Below are positions 43,714-51,960 of a stretch of 64,000 nucleotides of DNA, piece after piece. A program made the translations under genes and the position numbers. Every line of letters begins with the position of its first letter. The stretch's first letter is position 1. The notes under the pieces were generated by a model, which was not told the DNA's origin, did no database searches, and saw only the letters and a program-made list of their open reading frames with translations. Origin of the DNA: a bacterium (lineage in GTDB: Bacteria; Chloroflexota; Dehalococcoidia; Tepidiformales; Tepidiformaceae); contig QEVS01000006.1 in NCBI GenBank assembly GCA_003577245.1, forward strand, positions 1 to 64,000, in the 5' to 3' direction.

Positions 43714-45270
43714 TCAGGGGCGGTATCCCCGTGAGCGCGGGCCGAGCCGGGTCGCCTCCACTTCGTAGGCCAGCCCAACCCATTCGCACAGGATGGGCCG
43801 CGTATCGCGCGGGTCGATGATGTGCTCGATGCCGAACGCTTCCGCGGTGCGAAACGGCGAGCGCACGGCGTTGAAGCGCGCTTCGATCTCGGCACGAAGC
43901 GCATCGGGGTCGGGCGAATTCTCAAGGTCGCGCTTGTAGGCAGCCTCAATCCCCCCCTCAAGCGGCAGGCTGCCCCAGTCGCCGCTCGGCCACGCGTAGC
44001 GCAGGTTCAGCCCATCGGTGTTCGCGTGCGCCGCCCCCGCCACGCCGAATGCCCGCCGCATGATGATCGTTACCCAGGGCACGCGCGCCTGGAATACGGC
44101 CGTCATCGCCCGCGCGCCCTTGCGAATGGTGGCTGCCTTCTCGCCGGCCGTGCCTATGACGAAACCAGGCTGGTCGAGGAAGTTCACCGCCGGCACGTGG
44201 AACGTGTCGCAGAGGTCGGCAAAGCGAGCCATCTTCTCGCTACCATCGGCGGTGAGGCCCCCGCCGTAGTGGTACGGGTCGTTGGAGATGACCCCCACCG
44301 GGTACCCATCGAGCCGCCCAAAGCCCGTGACCACCGAGCGCCCCCAGCCTCCACCGATTTCGAAAAACGAATCCCGATCGAGCACCAGGCCCAGCACCTC
44401 CCGCACCCTGTAGGGCCGCCGCCGGTTGCGCGGGATGGCCGAAAGGAGCGCCTCTTCCCGCCGCGCCGGGTCGTCAGCCGGCTCCATTCGCGGAGGCTGC
44501 TGCCATACGTTCTGGGGCAGGTACGAAAGGAACTGGCGGACCTGCGCGAAGGCCTCGTCCTCCGTTTCCGCCAGGTTGTCGACCACCCCGTTGTGGTAAT
44601 GGATCTCCGCGCCGCCCAGCTCCTCCTTTGGCACCACTTCCCCCATGCCCTGCGCCACCACCGGCGGGCCCGCCACGAACACCTGCGAGGTGTCCTTCAC
44701 CATGATGCTCCAGTGTGCCGTAACCACCCGCGCCGCCCCCAGCCCGGCCACGCTGCCCATGGCCGCCGCCACTACCGGTACCTCGCTCAGCATCTCCACC
44801 ACCGTGCTCCAGGCCGGGTTCGCCGGAACGTACGTGCGGCCCATGGTCTCGTAGGTACGCACGCTGCCGCCGCCGCCCGTGCCGTCGACCAGGCGCACGA
44901 TGGGAACCTTCAGCTCCCGCGCCATCTTCTCGCAGTACCCCTGCTTGCCCCCGACGGAAGCATCGGCTGCCCCGCCACGCACCGTGAAGTCGTCGCCCCC
45001 TACCACAACCCGGCGCCCGCCGATTCGCGCCAGCCCGCCCACGAAGTTCGCCGGGAGGAAGGTGGCCAGCCTGCCCTGCTCGTCGTAGCCGGCCTTGCCC
45101 GCAAGGGCCCCCGTCTCGGCGAACGACCCGGGGTCGATCAGCCTTTCGATCCGTTCCCTGACCGTGAGCTTGCCGCCCGCGTGCTGGCGCGCGATGTTCT
45201 CTTCCCCGCCCATCAGCAGGGCGAGCGCCTTGCGGCGGGCGAGCTCTTCCACCTCTGGCTGCCAGGTCAT
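43714..45270 (-). CDS. Acyl-CoA carboxylase carboxyltransferase subunit (PccB/AccD type)
   Basis: 518 aa from ATG 45270. Carboxyltransferase halves: LTVRERIERLIDPGSFAETG, VRLVDGTGGGGSVRTYETMG, VTAHWSIMVKDTSQVFVAGP in the first; YPVGVISNDPYHYGGGLTAD, PAVNFLDQPGFVIGTAGEKA, VTIIMRRAFGVAGAAHANTD, LRYAWPSGDWGSLPLEGGIE in the second. Transfers carboxyl from biotin to an acyl-CoA such as propionyl-CoA. No biotin carboxylase gene is adjacent. The upstream alternative start at 45324 adds 18 residues lacking conservation; a TACCAT box lies 4 nt before the chosen ATG, a slightly short spacing. Confidence 0.9.
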   Translation of the reverse strand: MTWQPEVEELARRKALALLMGGEENIARQHAGGKLTVRERIERLIDPGSFAETGALAGKAGYDEQGRLATFLPANFVGGLARIGGRRVVVGGDDFTVRGGAADASVGGKQGYCEKMARELKVPIVRLVDGTGGGGSVRTYETMGRTYVPANPAWSTVVEMLSEVPVVAAAMGSVAGLGAARVVTAHWSIMVKDTSQVFVAGPPVVAQGMGEVVPKEELGGAEIHYHNGVVDNLAETEDEAFAQVRQFLSYLPQNVWQQPPRMEPADDPARREEALLSAIPRNRRRPYRVREVLGLVLDRDSFFEIGGGWGRSVVTGFGRLDGYPVGVISNDPYHYGGGLTADGSEKMARFADLCDTFHVPAVNFLDQPGFVIGTAGEKAATIRKGARAMTAVFQARVPWVTIIMRRAFGVAGAAHANTDGLNLRYAWPSGDWGSLPLEGGIEAAYKRDLENSPDPDALRAEIEARFNAVRSPFRTAEAFGIEHIIDPRDTRPILCEWVGLAYEVEATRLGPRSRGYRP

Positions 45271-45491
45271 CTCAATGGTACTCCGTGGGTCAGGTTGTGG
45301 GCGAATCGTACCGCACGACCGCACACAAAGGCGGGTTTCGTTGAGAAGTGCGACATAAGAATATGGAAATTAGTTGACAATAGGGCTACATTGCTCGAAC
45401 CGCCTGCAGCCGGAGCGGAACATCTCCCCAACCGTGGGCGTAGTAAGAAGCGAAGGTCACCAGAAAAGCACCTCGTGCGGAAGGCAATACC

Positions 45492-47831
45492 ATGAGAACC
45501 CACAACCGATTCTTCTCGCCCATGGGGGCACTCCTTGCCCTCGCAGTAATCGCCGCGGCCGTCCTTGCCGGGGCCAGCCCCGCTCCCGTGCGCGCAGACG
45601 GGCCTACGAATGGATCCTTCAACTTCGGCGCCGCCACCTACCCCGTGACGGAAGGCGGAACAGTCTGGATTGCCGTCAACCGGAGCCAGGGAACGGCCGG
45701 CACGCAGACCGTCCAGTACTCGTTGACGTTCAATGGTTCCGCCACTGCCGGCGACCTCAATGGATTCGCCCCCTCCCCCGGGTTCCTCACCTTCAATCCC
45801 GGCGAGACCAGCAAGACCATTGACGCTGGCGCCCCCGGTTCCGGAATTGGCACTTTCGATGATGCCCTCAACGAAGGCGCCGAGACAGTCACGTTCACAA
45901 TTACCGGAGTCAGCGGCGGGGGCGTGATTGGGGGCACCCAGCCGTCAACCACGCTCTCCATCACCGATAACGACTCCCCCGGCATCACCGTCACCCCCAC
46001 CTCCGGCCTGCAGACCACCGAGTCGGGGGGCCAGGCCAGCTTCACCGTCGTCCTCAATACCCTGCCCACTGCCAATGTGACGATCGGCATCAGTTCAAGC
46101 GACACCACGGAAGGCACGGTCTCCCCGGCCTCGCTGGTCTTCACCACCGGCAACTGGTCCACTCCCCAGACGGTGACCGTGACCGGCGTGGAGGATGTCC
46201 TCGTCGATGGGAACGTCGCCTATTCGATCGTGACGGCCCCGGCCACCAGCGGCGATGTGGATTACCACAACATGAACGCCGCCGACGTCAGCGTCACCAA
46301 CCTCGACAACGATGGCACCGGCACCGTGCAGTTCACCGGCGCCACCTACTCGGTGTCGGAAAGCGGTATTTCGGCCCTTGTGAGCGTGAGCCGCACGGGG
46401 GGCACCTCGGGCGCGGCCACCGTGCAGTGCAACACCGTGGCTGGCGGCACCGCCACGGCCGGAGTCGATTACACGACCGTCACGGCCCAGGTGCTGAGCT
46501 GGATTTCCGGCGAAGGCGGCAGCAAGAACTGCTCCATCCCGATCACCAGCGACCCCACCATCGAATCGAACGAGACCGTCAACCTCACGCTCAGCGGCGT
46601 GACGGGCGCTGTTCTCGGCGCCCAGACCACCGCCGTCCTCACCATCCTCGATGACGATGGCGCCACCGGACAGTTCCAGTTCAGCGCCACCAACTACAAC
46701 GTCGCCGAGAACTTGGGACCGGTGCTGGTCACCGTGAACCGCATCAACGGCAGCACCGGGACAGCGAAGGTCAGCTACGCCACCTCGCCCGGCACCGCCC
46801 TGGCCGGCACCGATTACACCTCGGCTGCCAGCACGCTCACCTTCCTCAATGGCGAGACCGTGCAGTCCTTCACCGTCAGCATCGTCGACGATGCCGTGTC
46901 CGAAGCCAGCGAGACCATCAACCTCACCCTCAGCAGCCCCACGGACGGCGCCACCCTCACCTCGCCCAGCACGGCCACCATCACCATCCTCGACAACGAG
47001 ACGGCCATCCCCGTCATCACGAGCCTGAACCCGGCTACCGGCCCCACCGGCGGCACCACCTATGTGACCATCACCGGCGCCAACTTCACGGGCGCCACCA
47101 GCGTGACTTTCGGGGGCACGCTGGCGCCCTTCTACACGGTCGTGAACTCCACAACGATCACGGTCTACACCCCCGCCCACGCTGCCGGCACCGTGGAAGT
47201 GCGCGTCACCAACGCCGCCGGCACGAGCCTCAACGCCGGCATCGCCGACGACTACGTCTATACCGGTACCGGGCCCGTGGTCTCGGCCGTCTCGCCCACC
47301 AGCGGCCCGACCACCGGCGGCACCACCGTCACCATCACCGGCTCGGGGTTCACCGGTGCCACGAGCGTGACCTTCGGAGGCACGGCGGCCACCTTCACCG
47401 TCAACAACTCCACCTCTATCACGGCCACGTCGCCTGCGCACTCTTCGGGCGCCGTCGACGTGATTGTCACCACGCCCTCGGGCTCAAGCCCCAACACTTC
47501 GGCCGATAACTTCACCTACACTAGCGTCAGCGCGCACCACACCTACGTGCTCTCGTTCCAGTGGAACCTGCTCGTCTGGTTCGGCGCCAACGGCGCCAGC
47601 GTGGAAACCGCCCTCAAGGGCTGGGAATCGGTCGACGACACGCTGACGAACAACGTCTTCTCGGTGGTCACCGCCGTCTACAGGTGGAACGCCGTGCTCC
47701 AGCAGTGGCTCGCCTTCTTCCCCTCCGCCGTGGGTACCCCCGGCGCAAACGACTTCACCTCCTTCGACCGCTACGTCGCCTACTGGGTGGCCGTGGTCAC
47801 AGGCGCCAACTGGACCATCGCTACTCCGTAG
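45492..47831 (+). CDS. Secreted Calx-beta/IPT surface protein
   Basis: 779 aa. Signal peptide (LLALAVIAAAVLAGASPAPVRA). Four Calx-beta-like repeats of about 110-120 residues (about 38-155, 156-270, 275-390, 395-500), with calcium-site patterns such as ITDNDSPG, NLDNDGTG, ILDDDGATG and ILDNETA. Two IPT/TIG domains (about 508-595, 598-680: GTTVTITGSGFTGATSVTFG). The last 95 residues form a Trp-rich module (SFQWNLLVWFGANG, ALKGWESV, VYRWNAVLQQWLAFFP, FDRYVAYWVAVV) seen at the end of Chloroflexi secreted proteins. Probably adhesion or cell-surface structure. GGAAGG precedes the ATG. Followed by a strong terminator. Confidence 0.85.
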   Translation: MRTHNRFFSPMGALLALAVIAAAVLAGASPAPVRADGPTNGSFNFGAATYPVTEGGTVWIAVNRSQGTAGTQTVQYSLTFNGSATAGDLNGFAPSPGFLTFNPGETSKTIDAGAPGSGIGTFDDALNEGAETVTFTITGVSGGGVIGGTQPSTTLSITDNDSPGITVTPTSGLQTTESGGQASFTVVLNTLPTANVTIGISSSDTTEGTVSPASLVFTTGNWSTPQTVTVTGVEDVLVDGNVAYSIVTAPATSGDVDYHNMNAADVSVTNLDNDGTGTVQFTGATYSVSESGISALVSVSRTGGTSGAATVQCNTVAGGTATAGVDYTTVTAQVLSWISGEGGSKNCSIPITSDPTIESNETVNLTLSGVTGAVLGAQTTAVLTILDDDGATGQFQFSATNYNVAENLGPVLVTVNRINGSTGTAKVSYATSPGTALAGTDYTSAASTLTFLNGETVQSFTVSIVDDAVSEASETINLTLSSPTDGATLTSPSTATITILDNETAIPVITSLNPATGPTGGTTYVTITGANFTGATSVTFGGTLAPFYTVVNSTTITVYTPAHAAGTVEVRVTNAAGTSLNAGIADDYVYTGTGPVVSAVSPTSGPTTGGTTVTITGSGFTGATSVTFGGTAATFTVNNSTSITATSPAHSSGAVDVIVTTPSGSSPNTSADNFTYTSVSAHHTYVLSFQWNLLVWFGANGASVETALKGWESVDDTLTNNVFSVVTAVYRWNAVLQQWLAFFPSAVGTPGANDFTSFDRYVAYWVAVVTGANWTIATP

Positions 47832-47853
47832 CCGCCTTCACCAGTCCCCCATT

Positions 47854-47885
47854 GCAGAGGGCCTTCCCGCGGGAAGGCCCTCTGC
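47854..47885. terminator. Perfect 32-bp palindromic hairpin
   Basis: 16-bp arms 47854-47869 and 47870-47885 are exact reverse complements. It lies 23 bp after the stop of the Calx-beta gene and is followed by TTGTG rather than a long T-run. Strong stem; acts most likely as the terminator of that gene. Confidence 0.7.
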
Positions 47886-47909
47886 TTGTGCCGGGTCTCT
47901 TCACGGGTA

Positions 47910-47945
47910 TTGACGTAGAACAAGATTCTAGAATAAGATTCTAGT
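47910..47945 (+). promoter_or_regulatory. TetR promoter with overlapping palindromic operator
   Basis: -35 TTGACG (47910-47915), 18-nt spacer, -10 TAAGAT (47934-47939), then 6 nt to the ATG. The inverted repeat CTAGAAT-AAG-ATTCTAG (47928-47944) covers the -10 and start site. A further overlapping 10-bp palindrome ATTCTAGAAT lies at 47925-47934. This layout would let the TetR protein repress itself and its downstream genes. Confidence 0.72.
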
Positions 47946-48554
47946 ATGAAGTCCGAATGGTCCACGACAGCCGCACGCCGCGAAGGCATCCTTGCCGCCG
48001 CTCTGGCCCTCTTCAACCAGAAGGGCTACGAGGCGACGACCATCGATGACGTCCGCCAGGCGGCCTCGGCCAGCACCGGGAGCATCTACCACCACTTCCG
48101 CAACAAGCAGGCCATTGCCGCGGCGCTCTTCGTGGAAGGCCTGGCGGAGTACCAGCGCGAGCTGCTCGGAATCTTCCAGCGGAACCCTCACGCCCGTGAC
48201 GGCGTGCCCGCCGCCGTGCGCCACTACGTGGACTGGTGCATGCGCAATCCCGCCCTGGCGCGCTTCATGCTCGCCGGGCGCGACTTCGAAGTGCGCGAAG
48301 CGACCACCGCCGCGGTCGAGGAGCTGAACGCCCGCTTCTCGGCCGAGACCGCCGCCTGGCGCGCCCGCAACGTGGAACGCGGCGAGCTCCGCCCACTCAG
48401 CACAGAAGCCTATCTCGCCACCGTCTACGGCCCCGCACGGTCGCTCGTTCGGTCTTGGCTTGCAGGCCGCCCATCCGGCGTCATTACCGCCGCCACCGAA
48501 GAAGTGGCGCTGGCTGCATGGCGCGCAGTAGCACCCCCAGGAGAACCGCAGTGA
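47946..48554 (+). CDS. TetR family transcriptional regulator
   Basis: 202 aa. N-terminal HTH: TTAARREGILAAALALFNQK, EATTIDDVRQAASASTGSIY, HHFRNKQAIAAALF. The C-terminal ligand domain is helical and unlike any one subgroup I can name. It leads a cluster of acyl-CoA genes and its stop overlaps the start of the thioesterase (GTGA), so it probably controls them in answer to an acyl-CoA or lipophilic ligand. Leaderless start with strong -35/-10 and operator. Confidence 0.92.
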   Translation: MKSEWSTTAARREGILAAALALFNQKGYEATTIDDVRQAASASTGSIYHHFRNKQAIAAALFVEGLAEYQRELLGIFQRNPHARDGVPAAVRHYVDWCMRNPALARFMLAGRDFEVREATTAAVEELNARFSAETAAWRARNVERGELRPLSTEAYLATVYGPARSLVRSWLAGRPSGVITAATEEVALAAWRAVAPPGEPQ

Positions 48555-49402
48555 AAGACTTCCCTCCCCTCAGCCTCTTCGCCCGCGACGGCGAAACCTA
48601 CGTGCCCACGACAGCCACCCCCGGGCCGTGGAGCCCTGCCGTCTGCCACGGGGGAGCAGTGGCCGCCCTCATGGCGCACCTGCTCGAAGAAGCCTCAACG
48701 CCCGAATTCGAGTCGCTGCGCTTCAGCCTCGATTTCCTGCGCCCGGTTCCCACCGCTCCGCTTGAAGCACGCGTGCGCCCGGTCCGGCTGGGGCGCCGCA
48801 CCCACCTCATCGAAGGAGAGCTCCTGGCTTCCGGCGCCGTGGTCGCGCGAGGCACCTTGCTGCGCTTCCGCGCCGCGGACTCCGGGATGGAGCCCCGCAG
48901 CCACCTCAGCGACGCTCCCCCCGCCGACGAACCCGGCAACTTCGCCTTCCACGACGCCATCCGCAACGGGAACGGCCATCGCCAGTTCATGGCGGGCGGC
49001 ATCGAGGTCCGCGTCCCCGGAGGCGATACCTTCGTGGGCGCCCGCGCGGGCTGGTTCCGGCTCCGATTGCCCGTTCTGCCCGGCGTCGCACCCTCGCCGA
49101 TGGTGCGCGTGGCTGCTGCCGCCGACCACGGCAGCGGCCTGGGCTCGCTCGCCCACCCCTCCGAGGCCCGCCGCATCACCTATGCCAATGCCGACCTCGC
49201 CATCCATCTTGCCCGGCCCGCTTCCGGCCCCTGGGTGCGCGTTGAAGCCACCTCGCGCTGGTCGGCCGGCCGCAGCGGCCTCACCAACTCCGTCATCAGC
49301 GATGCAATGGGCCCGCTCGGCGTCGGCCAGCAGCTCGTCGCCATCGAACACTTGGACCTGCCCGCCTTCAATTCCCGCACTACTGCAGCCGCCACCGCTT
49401 AG
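48551..49402 (+). CDS. Acyl-CoA thioesterase family protein (TesB-like double hot-dog)
   Basis: 283 aa from GTG 48551, overlapping the TetR stop by 4 nt. WSPAVCHGGAVAALMAHLLE and LRFSLDFLRPVPTAPLEARV are typical of the N-terminal hot-dog of TesB-like thioesterases; ASGPWVRVEATSRW and ISDAMGPLGVGQQLVAI belong to the second. Hydrolyses or otherwise handles acyl-CoA. The cluster with a thiolase and TetR regulator points to degradation of some acid. The longer frame from 48236 is a shadow inside the TetR gene. Confidence 0.82.
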   Translation: MKDFPPLSLFARDGETYVPTTATPGPWSPAVCHGGAVAALMAHLLEEASTPEFESLRFSLDFLRPVPTAPLEARVRPVRLGRRTHLIEGELLASGAVVARGTLLRFRAADSGMEPRSHLSDAPPADEPGNFAFHDAIRNGNGHRQFMAGGIEVRVPGGDTFVGARAGWFRLRLPVLPGVAPSPMVRVAAAADHGSGLGSLAHPSEARRITYANADLAIHLARPASGPWVRVEATSRWSAGRSGLTNSVISDAMGPLGVGQQLVAIEHLDLPAFNSRTTAAATA

Positions 49403-49424
49403 GCAGCGCGAAAAGGAGAATCCA

Positions 49425-49829
49425 ATGCGAACCATCTCCGAATTCACCTCCCTTGCCCGCGACATCCTCGGCGCCTGGAACGAACAGGATGTCGAAAAGG
49501 TGCTTTCCCGGTACACCGGCGATGTCGCCTACCTCGATCCCAACACACGCGGCGAGGCCCGTGGGGCCGATGCCCTGCGGCGCTACCTCACGAAGCTCTT
49601 CGGCCTCTGGGAGATGCACTGGGAGCTCCGTGGCGAGCCCTACCGCTTCCACGACCGCGACGGTTGCGCCGCACCCTGGCGGGCGACATTCCGCCGCCCC
49701 GGGGGCACGGCCGAAGTCGCCATCGACGGCATGGACATCGTCATCCTCGATGGCGACCGCATCAGCCGGAACGAGATCTACTTCGACCGCGCCGCCCTGC
49801 TGCCCCTGCTCCAGGGCGAAGGCGGTTAG
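49425..49829 (+). CDS. NTF2/SnoaL-like protein
   Basis: 134 aa from ATG 49425 with AAAAGGAG 6 nt upstream. LARDILGAWNEQDVEKVLSR, YTGDVAYLDPNTRGEARGAD, LRRYLTKLFGLWEMHWELRG and the beta end DGMDIVILDGDRISRNEIYF fit the cone-shaped NTF2-like fold (SnoaL). Such proteins are isomerases, hydrolases or ligand binders. Third gene of the TetR cluster. Confidence 0.78.
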   Translation: MRTISEFTSLARDILGAWNEQDVEKVLSRYTGDVAYLDPNTRGEARGADALRRYLTKLFGLWEMHWELRGEPYRFHDRDGCAAPWRATFRRPGGTAEVAIDGMDIVILDGDRISRNEIYFDRAALLPLLQGEGG

Positions 49830-49892
49830 CCCTTTGCGCCGTTCGCGACCAGTTGCCCGCCCTCCGCTACCATTGGTGCCGGAGGTGCGGGC

Positions 49893-51068
49893 ATGCCCGA
49901 AGCACTCATCCTCGATGCGCTGCGAACGCCCTGGGGCAAGTTCGGCGGCGCGCTTCGCGACTACTCCGCCGCCGGCCTCGCATCCCTGCTCGTTCGCGAG
50001 CTGACCACGCGCCATGCCATTGATCCCGGCGCCATAGATAACGTTGTGCTCGGACAGGTGCTCCAGGCGGGCGCGGGACAGTCGCCCGGCCGCCAGGCCG
50101 CCATCGGCGGAGGTCTCGACGATGCCACCCCCGCGCTCCTCGTCAACAAGGTCTGCGGGAGCGGCATGCGCGCCGTCACGCTGGCCGCGCAGCTCATTCG
50201 CAGCGGCGAAGGCGACCTCGTCCTGGCCGGCGGCATGGAATCGATGACGAACGCCCCCTACTACGACACCGGCCGCCGCTGGGGGGCGCGCATGGGCAAC
50301 GGCGCGCTTGTCGATGGCATGGTCCACGACGGCCTCTGGTGCCCCTTTGGCGACTGCCACATGGCGACACACGGCGACAACATGGCCGCCAGCCGCGAGG
50401 TCTCCCGCGAAGAGATGGACGAGTGGTCTATCGAGAGCCAGCGGCGCTGGGGCGCGGCCTTCGAGCGCGGCTACTTCACCGCCGAGGTCCTCCCAGTTCC
50501 CTCTCAGCGTGACGGCCACCACGTGGCGCTCGCCCGCGATGAGCACCCCCGGCCGAACACGAACCGTGCCATCCTCGCCCGCCTCCACACCGTCTACGGC
50601 ACGCGCGCCATCACCCCCGGCAACGCCCCCGCCGTGAACGACGGCGCCGCCATGCTCCTGCTCGCCTCCGAGGAAGGGGCTGCCCGGCTGGGGGCCCGGC
50701 CCATCGGGCGCGTCGTCGCCCACGCCGAGATAGCCGTGGCTCCGCACGAGTTCCCGGTTGCTTCGGCCCTCGCCATCCGCAGGGCCCTCGCGAAAGCGGG
50801 GCTCTCCCTCGCCGACATGGCGGTCATTGAAGTGAACGAGGCGTTCGCCTGCGTGCCGCTCATCTGCGCCCGGGAGCTGGATCTCGGCGTCGACCTGATG
50901 AACAGGAACGGCGGCGCCGTGGCCATGGGGCACCCTATCGGCGCCAGTGGCGCGCGCCTGGCCATGACCGTTGCCTGCCAGTTGCGCGAACTCGGAGGCG
51001 GGCTGGGCGTGGCCGCAATCTGCTCCGGCACGGGCCAGGGCGACGCGGTGGTCATAGAAGTCCGCTGA
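49893..51068 (+). CDS. Thiolase (acetyl-CoA acyltransferase)
   Basis: 391 aa, classical thiolase. RTPWGKFGGALRDYSAAGLA, nucleophile Cys in NKVCGSGMRAVTLA, EVNEAFACVPLICA, GHPIGASGARLAMT, and the second cysteine in AAICSGTGQGDAVV. Carries out the last step of beta-oxidation or acetoacetyl-CoA synthesis. GGAGGTG lies 6 nt before the ATG. A TACCAT further upstream may give it a promoter of its own. Last gene of the TetR cluster; the tandem repeat starts straight after its stop. Confidence 0.92.
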   Translation: MPEALILDALRTPWGKFGGALRDYSAAGLASLLVRELTTRHAIDPGAIDNVVLGQVLQAGAGQSPGRQAAIGGGLDDATPALLVNKVCGSGMRAVTLAAQLIRSGEGDLVLAGGMESMTNAPYYDTGRRWGARMGNGALVDGMVHDGLWCPFGDCHMATHGDNMAASREVSREEMDEWSIESQRRWGAAFERGYFTAEVLPVPSQRDGHHVALARDEHPRPNTNRAILARLHTVYGTRAITPGNAPAVNDGAAMLLLASEEGAARLGARPIGRVVAHAEIAVAPHEFPVASALAIRRALAKAGLSLADMAVIEVNEAFACVPLICARELDLGVDLMNRNGGAVAMGHPIGASGARLAMTVACQLRELGGGLGVAAICSGTGQGDAVVIEVR

Positions 51069-51074
51069 GACCCC

Positions 51075-51432
51075 CCGGAGTAGCGGCCCCCCGTGGCCGC
51101 TCGTCGTCCCACCAATGCCCGTGTGCAGCCCCCGTTCCGTAACGCCCTCCAGGAGTCGCGGCCCCCCCTGGCCGCTCGCCGTCCCACCAATGCCCGTGTG
51201 CAGCCCCCGTTCCGTAACGCCCTCCAGGAGTCGCGGCCCCCCGTGGCCGCTCACCGCCCCACCAATGCCCGTGTGCGGCCCCCGTTCCGTAACGCTCTCC
51301 CGGAGTCGCGGCCCCCCGTGGCCGCTCACCGTCCCACCAATGCCCGTGTGCGGCCCCCGTTCCATAACGTCCCCCGGAGTCGCGGCCCCCCGTGGCCGCT
51401 CGTTGTCCCACCAATGCCCGTGTGCGGCCCCC
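51075..51432. repeat. 75-bp GC-rich tandem repeat, about five copies
   Basis: The marker ACCAATGCCCGTGTG recurs at 51111, 51186, 51261, 51336 and 51410, giving periods of 75, 75, 75 and 74 bp. Units differ at a few positions only (for example CAGCC versus CGGCC). Each contains runs of C that are G-runs on the other strand. It begins about 6 bp after the thiolase stop and ends 40 bp before the terminator of the minus-strand RNA. 75 is a multiple of three, so false open frames run through it on both strands. Confidence 0.92.
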
Positions 51433-51471
51433 CTGCCGGCCCCGCACCATCGCCCCCACCCGGACACGCAA

Positions 51472-51497
51472 ACAGGCCCCGGTAATCCGGGGCCTGT
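51472..51497 (-). terminator. 11-bp hairpin, terminator of the candidate RNA
   Basis: ACAGGCCCCGG / CCGGGGCCTGT with the 4-nt loop, followed on the minus strand by TTTGCG. Could also stop plus-strand transcription coming from the thiolase cluster. Confidence 0.65.
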
Positions 51498-51814
51498 GAT
51501 TTCCTACTCCGTACGCCCGCAACCGGGCGGTTACGAGCGCCGAGTTCCGCCTGCCTGGCTCTACCCTTCTGCCGCCCCGGTCCGGGGCGATCGGACGTGC
51601 CCGCATCGCGTCGGGCCTTTTCTCTGCGTCCGGGAGACATGCTCTGGTGGGCTATGAGCCTGCCTGCGGTTCTCCTGCCTGGTCCGCCTCAGAGGCGGAC
51701 CTCAACTCTGCACGATCCAGACTCCATAGAAGGCGTGGAGCTTGCTTCGCATGTTCCAACCCCCTGACTGGTGGCGCTGGCACCGGGCCCTGGAGCCTTC
51801 GCCTGCACCGGTTA
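51472..51814 (-). ncRNA. Candidate structured RNA, about 340 nt, unassigned
   Basis: No credible protein is found between 51433 and 51960. On the minus strand there is a promoter (TTGACA-N16-TAGTGT) and, about 320 nt later, an 11-bp GC terminator hairpin. Between them lie a 9-bp hairpin (51681-51701), a 7-bp hairpin (51573-51589), a two-part stem CGGACG...CGTCCG enclosing GCCCG...CGGGC (about 51585-51630) and CGCCCG-GTTG-CGGGCG. I looked for RNase P, tmRNA, SRP and 6S signatures and found none complete; a short 6S-like stretch is not enough. Own-promoter, own-terminator structured RNA is an inference from sequence. Confidence 0.5.
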
Positions 51815-51820
51815 GAGATC

Positions 51821-51848
51821 ACACTACTCCTCCCTCCAACCATGTCAA
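51821..51848 (-). promoter_or_regulatory. Promoter TTGACA-N16-TAGTGT of the candidate RNA
   Basis: Perfect -35 TTGACA (51848-51843 on the minus strand), 16-nt spacer, -10 TAGTGT (51826-51821). One of the few places in the window with a consensus -35. No start codon at leaderless distance. Confidence 0.55.
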
Positions 51849-51960
51849 GTAGGAAAACGAGAAGATTTCTGCAAGACCCGGAGCGGCCTCACAGGGCGCC
51901 TGTCGCGGGCCGCTTCAGCCTCACCACCTGACCCTTGCCGGGCGTTAATACCTGGTGGCG

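Noticed and set aside
45374..45379. TTGACA as promoter of the Calx-beta gene
   Set aside because: No acceptable -10 lies 15-19 nt downstream; the only TACATT is 7 nt away.
51075..51432. CRISPR array
   Set aside because: The repeats are contiguous 75-bp units without unique spacers, and no cas gene is near.
51052..51606. Frames reading the 75-bp array as a repeated 25-residue protein on either strand
   Set aside because: The period is a multiple of three so all frames stay open. The predicted peptides are low-complexity, lack a ribosome binding site, and the frames extend into the structured RNA region.
51472..51814. RNase P, tmRNA, SRP or 6S RNA identity for the minus-strand candidate
   Set aside because: The conserved RNase P core, the tmRNA T-arm and tag, and the SRP domain IV loop are not present. 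A short GGUUGGAACAUGC-like stretch recalls 6S, but the expected long hairpin does not form.
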